From Isoetes taiwanensis (lineage: Eukaryota; Streptophyta; Lycopodiopsida; Isoetales; Isoetaceae): a DNA stretch of 64,000 nucleotides. The stretch lies in NCBI GenBank assembly GCA_021234155.1, contig JAJEKV010000140.1, positions 372,001-436,000 on the forward strand. Reading direction: 5' to 3'. The notes below the pieces were generated by a model. That model did no database searches and had not been told where the DNA came from. It saw only the letters and a program-made list of their open reading frames with translations. The position numbers were made by a program, and so were the translations under genes. This document shows positions 34,354 to 46,749 of this stretch, in pieces (the stretch's first letter is position 1; every line of letters begins with the position of its first letter).

Positions 34354-37255
34354 ACAACCAAACAATTATTCATTGGAGTTTTGAAGACAACTATTGAGTA
34401 TGGAAGTTAAACTGATGTCGCTCCATCTCCTTCCCACCCTCAGATGCAAGGAATCAAGGTTGAATTCCTACAGTAGAATCGTATTTATGCCCGACAACGC
34501 CGGGCACCCGTTACTAGTATTTCTAAGGCTGGGAAATTAAACTTCTAGCTATTGCGATACGATTGATACTATCTCAAATAACCACCAAGTATCTCAAATA
34601 TAAGTATTATTATGATATTATTAGTATATCAATCATATCAATCATAATATTATTGTCGGGATTGAAAAACACCCGCCAGGTTATTGGTGAGTTGAAATGG
34701 CTTTCAGACCATTTCTAATGAAGCATTTGATGCTTATAAAACATTAGCATGCTTGATGGTATTCTTGAAAGTTCATAGCCATTTTATGTCATGGGATACC
34801 TCAATAGACATCAAATTTGCAATTTAGAAATTTCCATATTGGTAGTTCCATCTTGAGCTTTGTCGAAGAACATGAATAAGCTTAATTCTAGAATGGGACT
34901 CACATGAAACCAACAAACCGCCCGCTAGGCTTCTCATTCATCTCAGCAGATTTTCTACAATGGTGGATCCGCACACATGCGAACTACCCACGAAAAATAA
35001 AGGGAAAATCCAATTATATCATTTGGACCCCAAAAATACAATGCTAACAGATGTTCGGCTGGTGTACCTGCCGAAAGCTTATCACCGGGATTAAAAAACC
35101 CCGCCCTTTCGGGTTTTCGAGGAAAAACCCTAGTGATAAACCTTTGGCAAGGGGCTTAGACAAACGCAAGGCAGAGAAATCGCTCCCAACCCAAAACCCA
35201 CGAATAGAGAAGTCGAAACAGATGTCCGCACGCCAACCTATACCTGCACATCACCAACACCACAAAAACGAAACAAAACAAACCTCCCAGAGTGGAGGGG
35301 CTGATTACGCGCGTGCCACGCGACAAATATAATAAACAAAGAAGGGGGGGGGGGTGGGTTCAAAGAGAAAGAGGTACTGTTGAGAGAGAAGAGGAAGCGC
35401 CGATGAGATGTTGATGCAGAAACGCGCCTAAAATAGCGAACTCCCAACCCGAACGGGCATGCGCCGCCCGCATGCATGCAAAACATGCATGCTCGTCCCA
35501 TTCTAGAATGGCGATCCGATGTCTCGGATCGATGGGATAGTAATGCACGTATTTGCATACTTACAATAGTGTTGATGAGAAGGTTATTGAGTTAATAAAA
35601 ACATGTCCAATATTTGTTAAAAAGAAGCGTGTCATATAATAAGCTTTGATAAAATCATTGGCAATTAGATAGTGCACCTTCATATCTTGAGTATCCTGCA
35701 CACCAGAAACCATATTTGTCTACTTTATGTGTAAGTGGATATGGTTGCTTATGCTCAAGCATCCATTAACTTATTCTTTTCTAGTAGATGGTATATATGA
35801 ACACTTCTAGCCTTGCTATAAAATACCATAAAAGTGGTCAGCATCACATGAACAATGAAACATTATGCCCTCTATGTCTTGCTGAATATACGAGGATACT
35901 AACATAATGGTAGTCATGAATGTAAAACACTATATTTCGTCCCCAAGCTCATAAAAGGAACTAATCAAAGGCCGCAAAGATTGTTCCAAGGCTCTTAGCA
36001 AACACTCCACAATCACTATTCTTTGTGCCTAAATCAAAGTAGGGAAGACCAATTTTGGCAAAAACAATAATTTTCAGGCTAATTGACACTATCTAGAATA
36101 AATTGAGACATCAAGCAACCCTAATATAAAATTTTCGAATCCTAACCAATTAAGATAGTTATTAGCAATTCAGATACTAAAAAAGGGAATTGCGTTGAAT
36201 TGAATTGGTTTTTATTGTCCATAGAGACCAATAGACCTATGGAGCCCCGTCAAAGAGCGCAATAAACGTATTATTGTCATGATTGAAAAACACCCGCCTA
36301 GAAGTTTTTTCGGGGGAATTTAACCTTGGCATGAATAAGCATGCTAATAAACTGCACAATGATACATTTCAAGGTAGTGTCTATGGACATAGCTGAGTGC
36401 GCATATCCTTCAACTCTTGAAGATATGATTCCAATAAGACCACTAAAATTGTGTCCAACATCACATGGAGTGGCTGGTTAAGGGGGGACCACTTCAATAT
36501 AACGTGGATGAAGCATACTAAAAGATTCAGTTACTAATAAGATTCAACTTCTCTAAACATAGAAGGTTAATTTCCTATCCTTAGCAATATTATCAATTTC
36601 AATCATAACTCATTTAAGAGATATTATAACAATCACATTCATTATCTACTCCAATCATAACTCAACGCTCAGAAGATTGGCTCCCAAATTAGAGATAATG
36701 TCTACTAAATATATTATCTAATCATATCTCAAAGGCTAATAAGACACTTTTTGGAATCAAAGATATTACCCATTAGATAATGTATTTAAGTGCCCAAGTT
36801 ATGATGTTACATATATATTAGCTAAACAACGTGCGCCCTAAACAACTTAAATTGTCGAATCCATCAATCCTAAGCCCATATCATGGGGTACATCTTCTTT
36901 AAACGAGGTGTGTATTGGACAGTCTGGGTTGCTGGATTCATCGATCCTACGACCAGACTATGGGTGTGCGTACCTCATTTCGAGATTATGTTCTAGTCTA
37001 GGGTCGTCAGATCCATCGATGCGCAGACCCTGAATGTAACTATTTATAAGGTCATTGATAGAAGGTTCCAGAAATATTTTGAGTTCCTGCTTGCCCTTTG
37101 GAATCATATATTCTTATATTCTATTGTTGTATTATATCATATCATTGCGTATTATATTTTCCAATATTTTCTCTTGCTTTCACATAGTTCCTTAACAGTT
37201 TGAACCAGAATGCCGAATCCTATGCCGAAGGCCCCTTTATATACTAGCGCGGGGG
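34354..37255. other. Repeat-rich region without a gene
   Basis: No credible gene. A motif close to GGATTGAAAAACACCCGCC occurs at about 34655 and 36280, and related forms at about 35088 (GGGATTAAAAAACCCCGCC) and 38170, marking a dispersed repeat. About 35340-35560 is GC-rich with a G run and a CATGCATGCAAAACATGCATG palindrome. 36845-37060 holds three imperfect copies of a 70-80-base unit centred on GGATTCATCGATCCTACGAC. Confidence 0.5.
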
Positions 37256-37430
37256 CTAGTTCTAAAGAACTCTATAGAATATTCTAGAAGGTTCTAGAAA
37301 AATATTCCTAAAACTTTCTGGAAGGTTCTTAGAATATTCTACTTGAAAACTCCCATATAGATAAGGGCGACAACTGTATACATATTATATCTGTATGGTC
37401 ATCACACCACCCCCTCCCCCCCCCACGAGT
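37256..37430 (+). repeat. LTR-like fragment with heat-shock-element array
   Basis: 37277-37299 reads GAA-TA-TTC-TA-GAA-GG-TTC-TA-GAA, five perfectly spaced alternating GAA/TTC units, the binding pattern of heat-shock factors. It is followed by more GAA/TTC units to 37345 and then by TATGGTCATCACACCACCCCC, which recurs at about 41085 beside a second such array. This suggests a heat-responsive LTR family like Arabidopsis ONSEN in principle, not in sequence. Confidence 0.6.
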
Positions 37431-37659
37431 CATCAGGAGTTGGAGCCGGAGTACTTGGACTTGGCTTATCCAGATAACACTAATGAAACTCATCAACTTT
37501 ATAATCAAACCTCCAAGATAAAAAACCAAAAGATTTGAGATTGGAGCTCGTCAAAAGGGAGTTGAAACTTGGAATTTTGAGATTGTAATCATCATTGGAT
37601 TAGGGAATAAAACTAGGTCTTGGAGAAGGATAGAAAATGAAACAAGGACATGAACACGA

Positions 37660-38045
37660 TTCCACTTATGATCTAGTTCCTGATCTTGATCATGTTCCTA
37701 TTCTGCCTCCTACTCTTGTTCTTGCACCTACCCTAGCTCTAAATTCCATCTCAATATGCCTTTGTATGTGATTCTACCTCAATATACCTTTGTGGCTTCA
37801 TGCTCCTCTAGTTTTGGATCATGCTCCTAATGTAGTTCTTTGTCTTGGTCCTAAGTGTGCACCTGCTTCTGTTCATATTCCCTCGCTAGTCCATACTTCA
37901 TTTTCTATCCCTGGTCTTGTTCCTACTCTAGTTTCACTTTGGGTCAGGTTCGTGGTTTTTTTTCTTCCTCTTACTCTGCTCCCATTACTGCTACTTTTGG
38001 AGTTTAAAGCTCTATTTAATAAAGTACCAGTTGGTTGCTCAAAGT
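37660..38045 (+). pseudogene. Leu/Val/Pro-rich repeat reading frame, + copy
   Basis: A degenerate frame rich in VP/VL/DHAP motifs (LDHAPNVVLCLGPKCAPASV, HIPSLVHTSFSIPGLVPTLV). The same protein-level sequence appears inverted at 41331-41822 (LDHAPDLVPCLDSELVSASV), so both are pieces of one repeat family. Function is unknown; probably an internal part of the LTR family with heat-shock-like arrays. Confidence 0.45.
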
Positions 38046-38445
38046 GATCTTGCTAGATGGTTCTCTGCATGTTATCTAGCCATCTAGAAAAAATAGAATG
38101 GAATGGGTATTTATCATAAGCAGAGACCAATCGGCTGTTGGGACTCAATAAAAGAGCGCATCAGACTTATTGATGCCAGGGTTAAGAAACCCCTGCCTCG
38201 AAAGGTTTTCGATGGAAAAACTGTGGTAGCAATAAGACTGTTGTCAAAACGTACAAATATACTTACTATAAGATATATACTAATCAGGCAAGTGTCCGAG
38301 AACAAAGCTGAGCATGCACATCCATGACCTCCTGAAGGTATGATCCCAGCATTCGGACGAAGCCGTGTTCTGTATTACATATAGCGGCTGTCCAGGCATG
38401 ACCAACTCAGCATAGTGTGCACATATTTGTTTATACTGGGCAGCC

Positions 38446-39900
38446 CTAGAAGGCACTCATCCTCGGCTGCTTCCATCTAACAACACCAACAAAGCATGTC
38501 CCGGCATGGCTCCCAAATCCATCTGCATGTCTCAATTCGGAGATGAGTGTACGCCTTTTCATAGGCAGATGGATACGTAGGTAGCGTTGCGAGCCCCGTT
38601 CCAAGGAGGGGTTTATGTGGTGCTGATAATGTGTTGTCTTGACGTGTTCAAGAGCGTTCGCATCCCAAAGCTTGCTAAGGAAGCAAGCGTCTAGGTATTG
38701 CCTCAAGCTATGGCGGTTTGTTTCTGTTTGCATCTGTATGCACATGTGCTCCTGCACATTCTATCTAACGAGCCATTGAGCTCACTTTTCCTTCCAATAG
38801 GCCTTTAGGCACTATGGCCCCATTGCCATAGTATAGACCGGGCTAGGGAGATGAGCATCGTCCATACTGACCACCTTCTGAAAGTAGAGAATATGACGAT
38901 CAAGGGCCACCCTCTGAAGGGGCAAGAACCATGTCTTCTGCAATAGGATTTGGTATGGAACCGTGAACACCCCCATTGCCGGAGCTAAGAAGGCTTTCAG
39001 CACCTGCTCCAAGTTATTCTAGCTAGCGAGGGAGACTACTAGGCCCCATACCTCGACCCCATACAAAAGGACAGGCTCCATCAATACCCTGAACAGGTGC
39101 GACTAATGGCTCTAATCATACAACTCTAATCTATGACTGTTGTTCTACATTGCATAGTGCGCCTTTCAGCCCATTGTCACTCACAGGGTGGATGGAAGCA
39201 TCCCAATGCAAAGCAGAGGTAAGTTCCACTCCCAAATATTTATAGGCATGTGCCACTTCAACATTTTCCCCCCACTAACTGAAGAAGGGAACCCTTGGCT
39301 GACGCGAGGATGATATGAGGACCACCTTAGTCTTGGCTAGGTTGATGCACATGTCAATTGCCTAGCAGAATGTGTCTAGAGTGTCGAGATGGTGCTGCAT
39401 GTCCATCGGAGTGTAAGCCAAAAGGTCCACATCATCATCATATATTAGCTGTTTGGCAATCTGGTACAGGAGCTGAGCTCCTCACCCCCATTTTCAACAA
39501 GCCACCTCTCAAACTGATCAATGCATAGTTCAAAAAATAGCAGGCACTAAGACTGCTATCGAATGGTTGGCATATCTGCTGCAACTGGCCTGAGCATGTC
39601 TTGTACAACCTGTACACCACATTTTGTAGGTCTGCAAGGACTCGCAACTGTTGCAATCTTGCCCACAACTTTTTATGAGGCACAGTGTCAAAAGCCTTTG
39701 CAACAATAGATATTGGCGACAGTTCCTACTGTCCTCAATCAGGGCCCACAGTATGAAGATGCGATCAATGATTGAGTGTTGTGGTTTGAACTCTGCCTGT
39801 GTGGTGGCCCACATATATACTTCCTTTGCCCATACCGTCAACTGTTGCTCGAGAATCCCGGCTAACAGTTTTTGCAAATATCGAGCTGACCATGATTGAT
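38446..39900 (-). mobile_element. LINE (non-LTR retrotransposon) relic
   Basis: On the - strand, reverse-transcriptase pieces read in order: LAGILEQQLTVWAKEVYMW and FKPQHSIIDRIFILWALIED (RT finger, normally GxxGF.PGRSTID), KLWARLQQLRVLADLQNVVY, a degenerate YDDD box near 39430, then LEQVLKAFLAPAMGVFTVPY and LSKLWDANALEHVKTTHYQH, ending with RYLRIHLPMKRRTLISELRH. This matches the 3' half of a plant LINE ORF2. It has many stops and frameshifts, with no endonuclease or poly-A end visible. It is an old dead copy. Confidence 0.75.
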
Positions 39901-40699
39901 CAAAAATTGACTAGGCAGTGTGGTTCACCTAGCTTGTAACAACTCTATTAATGGTCCACTGCGGGGGAAAGATGCACAGCAGCTACCACAATAATAGTTT
40001 GGTGTTTGGCTTGGAAGTTATAGTACAAGGTTGATCTAGGTTCTGACTAATGTGAGGAGGGGGACCATCATCGTGAGAGGAAGGTAGTGTGATGAATGAG
40101 AATGAGAATGATTTTTTATGAATATACGAGTATATATAACATGTGCGGTCGTCACACATGTGCAACATCATAACCTTATAAGTAGGGCTAGAACTTATGG
40201 CCTTTAATTGCAATGCTTAACCCTTTTTCAATGCACTACTCCTATAGTCATGGTTGTTATTTCCAGTCGCTTTCTTGAATACAGGCACTTATACTAATTG
40301 GCCTCCTACATGTGCACCAAGTGTCATGCATGCAATTACATAGATTCCGATTATTCATTGTTTGGGTTCATGTAGAAGAGCACTATAGAATGATTGAGGA
40401 TAGCAAGACCATTCGGGTTTAATGCTAGTTGCAAATCTTTCTTGTCCAAGTTTCCTTCTTCTCTTGTGCCCTTCATGGCATTGTATATATATCACGTTAT
40501 CAGTATAGTTTCTTGATCTTTTTGTGTATTCTATGTCTTTTGCTCATAGTTCTTTGATGTAGATTCGTGGCACTAGCTTTGAAGTGCATTAGCACGAAGC
40601 CCTATTGCTTCTTACCATTAGAACCATAGTCTTGGCAACACCAGAATAAGTGATTAGGCAGGTATCTTTAGTCCATTAATACAACGGTAGGTATCTTTA
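39901..40699. other. No gene seen; further repeat debris
   Basis: About 40030-40160 has GAGGGGGACCATCATCG and TGTGCGGTCGTCACACATGTG, inverted relatives of the GGTCATCACAC..CCCCTCC motif at 37410 and 41085. The rest is AT-rich single-copy-looking sequence without frames of note. Confidence 0.4.
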
Positions 40700-42066
40700 A
40701 TTCATTATTAGATTAGAAATACTTGATAATACTGAGCAGAATATAAGGACTTGAGCTAAAATGCTCAAGACTAGCATTGAATCAGAATGATTCAATAAGA
40801 ATGTGACTCCTCTATATATACCTAAACCAATGGTCAAGATCGCATCATTCCAATGGATGACATCGTGTCAAGTGTCGCAGACGCACCTAGGTTTTGGAAT
40901 GTTCTAGAACCTCCTAGAAACTGGTATGCATATGAGAAAGAAGCAAGTTAATGTTCACAAGAAGTATAGTTAGTAGCTGGCAAAGGTATGTGGCTTGCAA
41001 CTAAAAAGTTGCGAGTTTAAACCCAGCCTCGGGCAACTACTCTTTTGTATCCGTGTGATGACTATCTTTATATTATGCCCATATGGTCATCACACTATCC
41101 CCCTCCAAACGATGATGGCTTTCCATTCAATGATGGTTGCGAGGCATAATATTCTTCCCCATAAGATAAAAAACCCAATCATCATAAGTTGAATCAATAT
41201 AAAGATCTTCGTCTAGCATGAGATCCATACATGGAGCAAGGTCTAAAGGGTAAGATCTGGAACATAGGCAGAGATTAGAGTTGGTATTGAAACAAGATTT
41301 GGAGGAACTAACACAGGATCAAAGTCTAGATCATGAATAGAAATAGAGGCACTTCAGAATTGGAGGAAGTACAAGATCAGGGGTAGAAACTGAAGTATGA
41401 ACTAGAACAGGATTATGAACAGAAGCAGATACTAATTCAGAATCAAGACATGGAACTAGATCAGGAGCATGATCTAAAATTGAAGGGGCATCAGGGCATA
41501 AATGCATGGTGGAGAATTTGATCAAGCTTGAATCCAAGACAGGGCAAGCAGTGGAGGGCGAGGTCTTTGCAACATCAAGAAGTTCAGGAACTATAATTGG
41601 ATCAAGAACTAGAATTAGAACAAGAGCTAGGACTGAATCTAGAACTAAAACTGAGATAGAATCCTGAACTAGAACTGAAGCTGATAGTTGCCTATCCAAC
41701 GGCCTTTGCTGATGTCCCTCATCGAACCGCTCAACATTCCTCTTCAACTCAGGATAGCGCTGATAGAACGATGATGCAATCTTCTCCACCTCTTGCATAA
41801 TACTCACCAAGCAATTCTTCATGATGGAAGAAAATTCTCGGACTGGCTGGAACTGAATAAGGATTCCAGTTTAAACTATCATGAACCGATGTGAAAACAA
41901 AAGAAAATACGAAAGAAATACGAACAAATACATAAAGAATATATGATGGAGTGCTAGAAATACTTGATACAACTGGCAGGTAGAAGGACTTGAGCTAGAA
42001 GACTCAAGACTGGTGTTAAGCCGGAATGGTTCAACAAGAATGAGACTCCTCTATATATATATCTAG
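40700..42066 (-). mobile_element. Small non-autonomous LTR-like element
   Basis: Direct repeats at about 40700-41095 and 41945-42066 share AGAAATACTTGATA, GGACTTGAGCTA, CTCAAGACT and GACTCCTCTATATATA. Between them is one - strand frame (41331-41822). 40896-40920 carries GAA-TG-TTC-TA-GAA-CC-TCC-TA-GAA, a heat-shock-element-like array. The right repeat is cut short. Orientation is taken from the reading frame. Confidence 0.5.
41331..41822 (-). CDS. Unknown protein of the small LTR-like element
   Basis: 163 codons from MKNCLVSIMQEVEKIASSFY. The first 40 residues are Gag-like in composition, helical and charged (YPELKRNVERFDEGHQQRP). The rest is a low-complexity run of Val/Leu/Asp/Pro motifs (SVLVLDSVLALVLILVLD) that seems to come from DNA-level repeats. 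No domain was recognised. Related to the + strand frame at 37660-38045. May not encode a working protein. Confidence 0.35.
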   Translation of the reverse strand: MKNCLVSIMQEVEKIASSFYQRYPELKRNVERFDEGHQQRPLDRQLSASVLVQDSISVLVLDSVLALVLILVLDPIIVPELLDVAKTSPSTACPVLDSSLIKFSTMHLCPDAPSILDHAPDLVPCLDSELVSASVHNPVLVHTSVSTPDLVLPPILKCLYFYS

Positions 42067-42720
42067 ACTAATGGTTAGGACCTCGAAAACCTGTCAGAGC
42101 GGAGATTTCTTTTAATCATCTACAGTAGTAGGTTTGCTCTTCTTTATATTGGGTCCCAAAGGTTATTTGGTCTCTGTCGATGATAGAAATCAATTCAATA
42201 TTATATTTTCATCGTTTGAAAATGCTAAGGAAATGACAATCAATAAGAAGTTGACGATTTCCATGTCCTTGTCTGTTGCTGAACTTTCACTATTATCAAG
42301 TGGAATCTTACCCTAAACTAAGTTTGAAATATCTACATTCAGAACTTTATATGGTATTTATGGGTATATGGTGACTAAGGGACCTTTTTATTCTTTCCAA
42401 TTCTCGTATATTTTGCTCATTTACATAAATATAAATAGACTATAATGTGGAATAATTGAAAGAAAAGAAGAGAACCTCGAGTTTATTGAACTCTCATGCG
42501 CTTTCTGTCCATAACAAGACTCCTTTCTGCTATGGATATTAATATTTCGTATACTACTTACTAGTTGTTGTTCTAGGCATACCGTCCGAATGACATCTAT
42601 CCTTAACTACTTGACTGTCTTTCTTTCCAAGTAAGATATTTATCGATGGATATTTTTCATGGGAACTTATATACACCAACTAAAGGGGTATTTGACCTTC
42701 GTACAAATAAATATTTACTG
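42067..42720. other. No gene seen
   Basis: AT-rich; a short + strand frame at 42134-42316 has no recognisable family. Confidence 0.35.
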
Positions 42721-42731
42721 GTAACCTATGA

Positions 42732-43413
42732 CCAATGCAAAAGCTCGAGTCAACATTACTTAAACTTATACTAACATTGGAAGCAAGTGTAAGGGAGCTA
42801 GAAAACACTCGTGACATAGGTAGGCCCTGAAGATTTTTGGTATCTATTGGATTCTGTTCAACCACCTTCTCATTGGAAGGAAAAAGGAAATGCAAATTCC
42901 CAACCACCAACCTAGACAAGGAAAACAGAGTATTTTATGCACCAAGCTCGAGTCAATATTATTTAAACATATATGAACATGGAAGCAAGTGTAGAGGAGC
43001 TAGAAAACGCATAGCCTAGGTAGACTCCGAAGATTTTTTTAGTGCAACAATCCAACCCTATATGTCACGTTCTCTGAGAGCCTAGTCTATCCACGTGTCT
43101 TAAAATATGACTTGGCCTTTTCTTATATCATTGGATCCTAATCTAAATCAACTATCAGTGGAGAAAATAATAATTTGGTGCTTGTTGGAGAACGTCACAA
43201 GGATCTTCCCTTACTTAGAGATCTTGATTTTCTAGTAGCCCTTTTTTCGATGCTGGAAAGGTATGAATTTATGGTAACACCCGGGCCATAGCCTAGGTAG
43301 GTCCTGAAGATTTTTTTTTTTTCTGGGATCTATTGGATTCTCTTAAAACAACTTCTAGTTGGAAGGAAAAGGATATGCAAATTCTCAACCACCAACCTAG
43401 ACAGGAAAAAACA
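42732..43413 (+). repeat. Three imperfect direct repeats of about 110-180 bases
   Basis: Units begin near 42732, 42941 and 43285. Shared blocks are AAGCTCGAGTCAA, GGAAGCAAGTGTA, GAGCTAGAAAAC, TAGGTAG followed by TGAAGATTTTT, ATCTATTGGATTCT, TTGGAAGGAAAA and ACCACCAACCTAGACA. They probably come from tandem insertion or duplication of one repeat. Confidence 0.65.
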
Positions 43414-43425
43414 TACATTAGTGAT

Positions 43426-44244
43426 GCCACGTCGCCTACACGTGGACGGTAGAGCCATGTTGAAGTGATATTTGGAGCGAAAGACGCTTTTCCGAAAAAT
43501 AATATCTATCTTTCCCGAAAAACGGACGCGGCTGACGCACGCGGCCGCACATGATACATAAATAATCAGCCGCGTGCGTTAGCTATTAGCCAGATGGGAC
43601 ACAGCTTGCTTTGCTCCGTCTGGCCTCTTTAGCCAGCCCGATCGATCGAGCCGCTCCACGTTTTCTTCTCGTTTTGAATTTGCAAATGATCATTCCGGTA
43701 AGACCTTCCTTCTTTTATTCTTTTCTTTCGAGTTTAAACCGTTGATCCACTCGTTTCTTTTCGATTCTAATCTTCAAGCTCGATTATGAAATCTTTCTAG
43801 CATAAATTCCTTATTCAAGACATATTTTGTTACACTAGCTCCTCTTTACAGTTCTTTCTGTCTTGATTGTCGTTTCCTCAACGTTCTTCACCTTCACTTG
43901 CTTCTTTCGAGTGTATAATTAGCTGATACAAACTAGTTATCGGCTTGTGTTATAAAAAAACCTTTCCTGATGTTCATTGGTCAGTCGTTTTTACCACAAT
44001 AGTTTGATGCTAGAAATCTCCAATTTGGCATATTTATGCTTATGTTAACGTGGCGAGATCTGGGTAATAAATGCTGATATATCTTTCTTGAACTATTCCT
44101 AAGATATATAGGGTAATAGGTGCTGGCATATCTTTTTATTCAATTCATTGGTTAGACCTCCATATCAACAATTGAGCTGTGACAAGCTATATTCCTACCT
44201 GTTGGTTTGAGGTTTCCACACTTTCTTGCGCTTTGTTGTGGAAA
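43426..44244 (+). promoter_or_regulatory. Upstream region and probable 5' UTR intron of the epimerase gene
   Basis: 43430-43640 is GC-richer with an inverted CGCGGCTGACGCACGCGGC / GCCGCGTGCGT pair, as expected of a plant promoter region. CATTCCGGTAAGACC near 43695 is a good splice donor, so a 5' UTR intron may run to somewhere before the ATG at 44245. No TATA box was chosen with confidence. Confidence 0.35.
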
Positions 44245-45692
44245 ATGGAAAAGGTTAGCAGTGATCCAGATATCATTACGTTGAAAGACCCTCTTGGTGC
44301 TTCTGCTCAGGTATATTTGTTCTCTTGCTATATTCTGTAATATAAACGTGTGAGGTAACACGAGGCAGTACACTGTTCATTGATTCAATGGTCCAGGTAA
44401 ATTTGTTTGGAGGCCAGGTTACATCTTGGAAGACTGATAAAGGAGAGGAATTACTATTTGTGACTAGCAAGGTGAACTAAACAGCTTAATCCAATGCAAT
44501 TCACAAGGGGCTGCATTCTAATGGTGCTTGTTGAATGCACGTATGCAGCCTTTGAAGCCACCTAAGGCTATCCGGGGTGGAATCCCAATTTGCTTTCCAC
44601 AGGTCAGGCTTTGAAGATTACAATTTAGCCATTTGTCTAGCCCATTGACTTTTTCCATATGATGATAGTTCTCAAACTTTGGACCCCTGGAGCCTCATGG
44701 ATTTGCAAGGAACAGGAGGTGGGCTGTAGACAGCAATCCTCCACCTCTTCCAGCTGGGAACACCAAGGTTTTTGCAGATCTCATATTAGTGCCAAGGGAG
44801 GATGACCTTAAAATATGGCCTCACAGGTGCCTTTTGGTTGCCTTCTACATTTGCACTTTGATTACCCTCTAGAAAAACATCTTCTTTTATTTTGTTGATA
44901 CTGTAGCTTTGAGCTGCGTCTACGAGTTGCACTGGCAAGGGGTGGTGGGAACTTGACTCTGACTGCTCGTGTCAGGAATACTAATAGCAAGCCATTCACT
45001 TTCACATTTGCTTTCCATACCTATTTTCGGGTTTCAGATGTGAGGTAATGGGACTTACATAGTCAATGCTTTTATTGTTTATTTGTGCATGTACTGCAGA
45101 GAATCTAGACACTTACTGGTTCTAACTTCAATGTAGTGAGGTACGAGTTGAAGGTCTAGAGACTTTGGAATATATGGACAATCTTCAGCAACGAGAGCGG
45201 TTTACCGAACAAGGAGATGCAATAACCTTTGATGGGGAGGTCTGCCACGTTCTTATGCTTTTTGATTGTGTAAGCAGTTCCTTGATTCATAAATACATGT
45301 TCACAGGTTGACAGGATTTATCTATCCGCTCCGACAAAGCTTGCAATAATTGATCATGAAAAGAAAAGGACATTTGTAGTGAAGAAAGAGGGTCTGCCTG
45401 ATGCAGGTACTCATCACACCTGCAATTTCATGCTATTTATTGTTGTATATTGGAAATCAATATTTGAATGCTGGTTGCAGTTGTATGGAATCCATGGGAG
45501 AAGAAGGCCAAAGCTTTGCCAGATCTGGCTGATGATGAATACAAGTACATGGTTTGTGTAGAAACAGCTGCTATAGAAGTTCCAATCACTTTGAAGCCTG
45601 GAGAAGAATGGAAAGGTCGCCAAGAATTGTCAGCTGTGTTGTCAAGTTACTACAGTGGCCAGCTTGATCCTGGAAGGGTTGTGAATGGGTGA
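44245..45692 (+). CDS. Glucose-6-phosphate 1-epimerase-type protein (aldose 1-epimerase superfamily), 8 exons
   Basis: Interconverts alpha and beta glucose-6-phosphate; plant members are usually soluble. Exons by GT-AG rule: 44245-44310, 44397-44471, 44549-44602, 44669-44826, 44907-45044, 45137-45239, 45307-45406, 45481-45692; together 906 bases, 301 residues, all junctions in frame. Motifs of the family: NLFGGQVTSWKTDKGEELLF, AIRGGIPICFPQFSNFGPLE, PHGFARNRRWAVD (catalytic-site His), FTFAFHTYFRVSDVSEVRVE with the second His, DRIYLSAPTKLAIID, and VVWNPWEKK. Length is close to the family norm. Introns are 66-92 bases. The N-terminus MEKVSSDPDIITLKDPLGAS has no signal peptide. It is the only apparently intact host gene in the window. 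Exact substrate is inferred from family. Confidence 0.93.
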
Positions 45693-46749
45693 ACGAAGTA
45701 CGCTGCCTTGAGTGGGGTTTTTTGGGAGCAGGAATGCGGCCAGCAACACAAAGCTTAAAATGTTGAAACAGACGTTTGCAATTGGTGCCGTATTTGTAAG
45801 CCTATGATTGACCATCATGCTGGTAGATATGATAGCTGTATAGAGGTTCCTTCGCTAACTCTGCCTCTAATTGATGAGATTAAATGTATGTTGTATCAAC
45901 TTTTTGAGGGTTACGAAGCAGCTGATGCCATGAAAGTGAATATGCCATGTGAATTTTTCTTCTTTGCATGGATGTGCTTCATCCGGATCTTTTTAGAGCT
46001 TTTCTAATCAAAATACTTTATCAGAATGGTAATGTTGTGATAACTGTTCCCAAGTTGTCATTCACTTGATTACTTTTGTGATCACCTGTATATTTTAACT
46101 GATGATTAATAAAAAGCAAGAAAAGGGGATTTATTGTTAGTGTATAAATTCATCAATTTCTGGACATTTGGTGTGCCTGTAGAATCAGCTGTATTTAGGT
46201 TCTGTGGACATGCTTACAGCAAAAGCTTTTATAGTGGTTTAACTTTGGCTTGACTATCCTGCAGATTATATGATTATGACCCAGCCCGGCCTTTTTCTTT
46301 TGGTAGGGGATGAGCTGTTATATGTTTGTGTGGCCTATATGTTTGCTTAGTTGGAGAGGTTATTTTTCCTTAACCGGCAGGCTTTCGGATCCAACCGTTG
46401 CCCACCGTTGATTGCAGCCCTGTGATAGGGCATAACAGGCACTTCGAATAGGGCATAACAGCGGAGGAACAGTTAGCCTTGCCTTTGAATTCTGCCGAAC
46501 CTATAAACGAGGTTTGAATTCAGCCTGGATAAACCGTTGAATTTGGCAAACTTGCCTTCATAAACCTAGTTCTCTTAAACCTAGCAGGGATTGATAATAT
46601 ATATAGGTTGGGGTGAAAACTTGCCAATTAAACCAATCCCCTTTGTGTTTATGGCTGAGATAAATCTCCCTCCCAAGCTGTGTTTATCCCATAACAGTCA
46701 AAGGGATTAACCCCTCTTGCCTTTTTCTCTCTTTGCATTGGATTTTATA
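45693..46749 (+). other. 3' flank of the epimerase gene
   Basis: Contains the 3' UTR and poly-A signal, then about 600 bases of sequence without a gene. 45804-46007 is open but looks like 3' UTR. Confidence 0.5.
46108..46113 (+). terminator. Probable poly-A signal of the epimerase gene
   Basis: AATAAA in GATGATTAATAAAAAGC, about 415 bases after the stop codon, after a T-rich stretch. Confidence 0.5.

Noticed and set aside
40975-41040. tRNA-like or SINE-like piece (CTTGCAACTAAAAAGTTGCGAG followed by GTTTAAACCC).
   Set aside because: No matching acceptor stem and only a partial B-box; too weak to call a tRNA or SINE.
45804-46007. A possible small gene after the epimerase.
   Set aside because: It is open by chance in the 3' UTR, before the poly-A signal at 46108.
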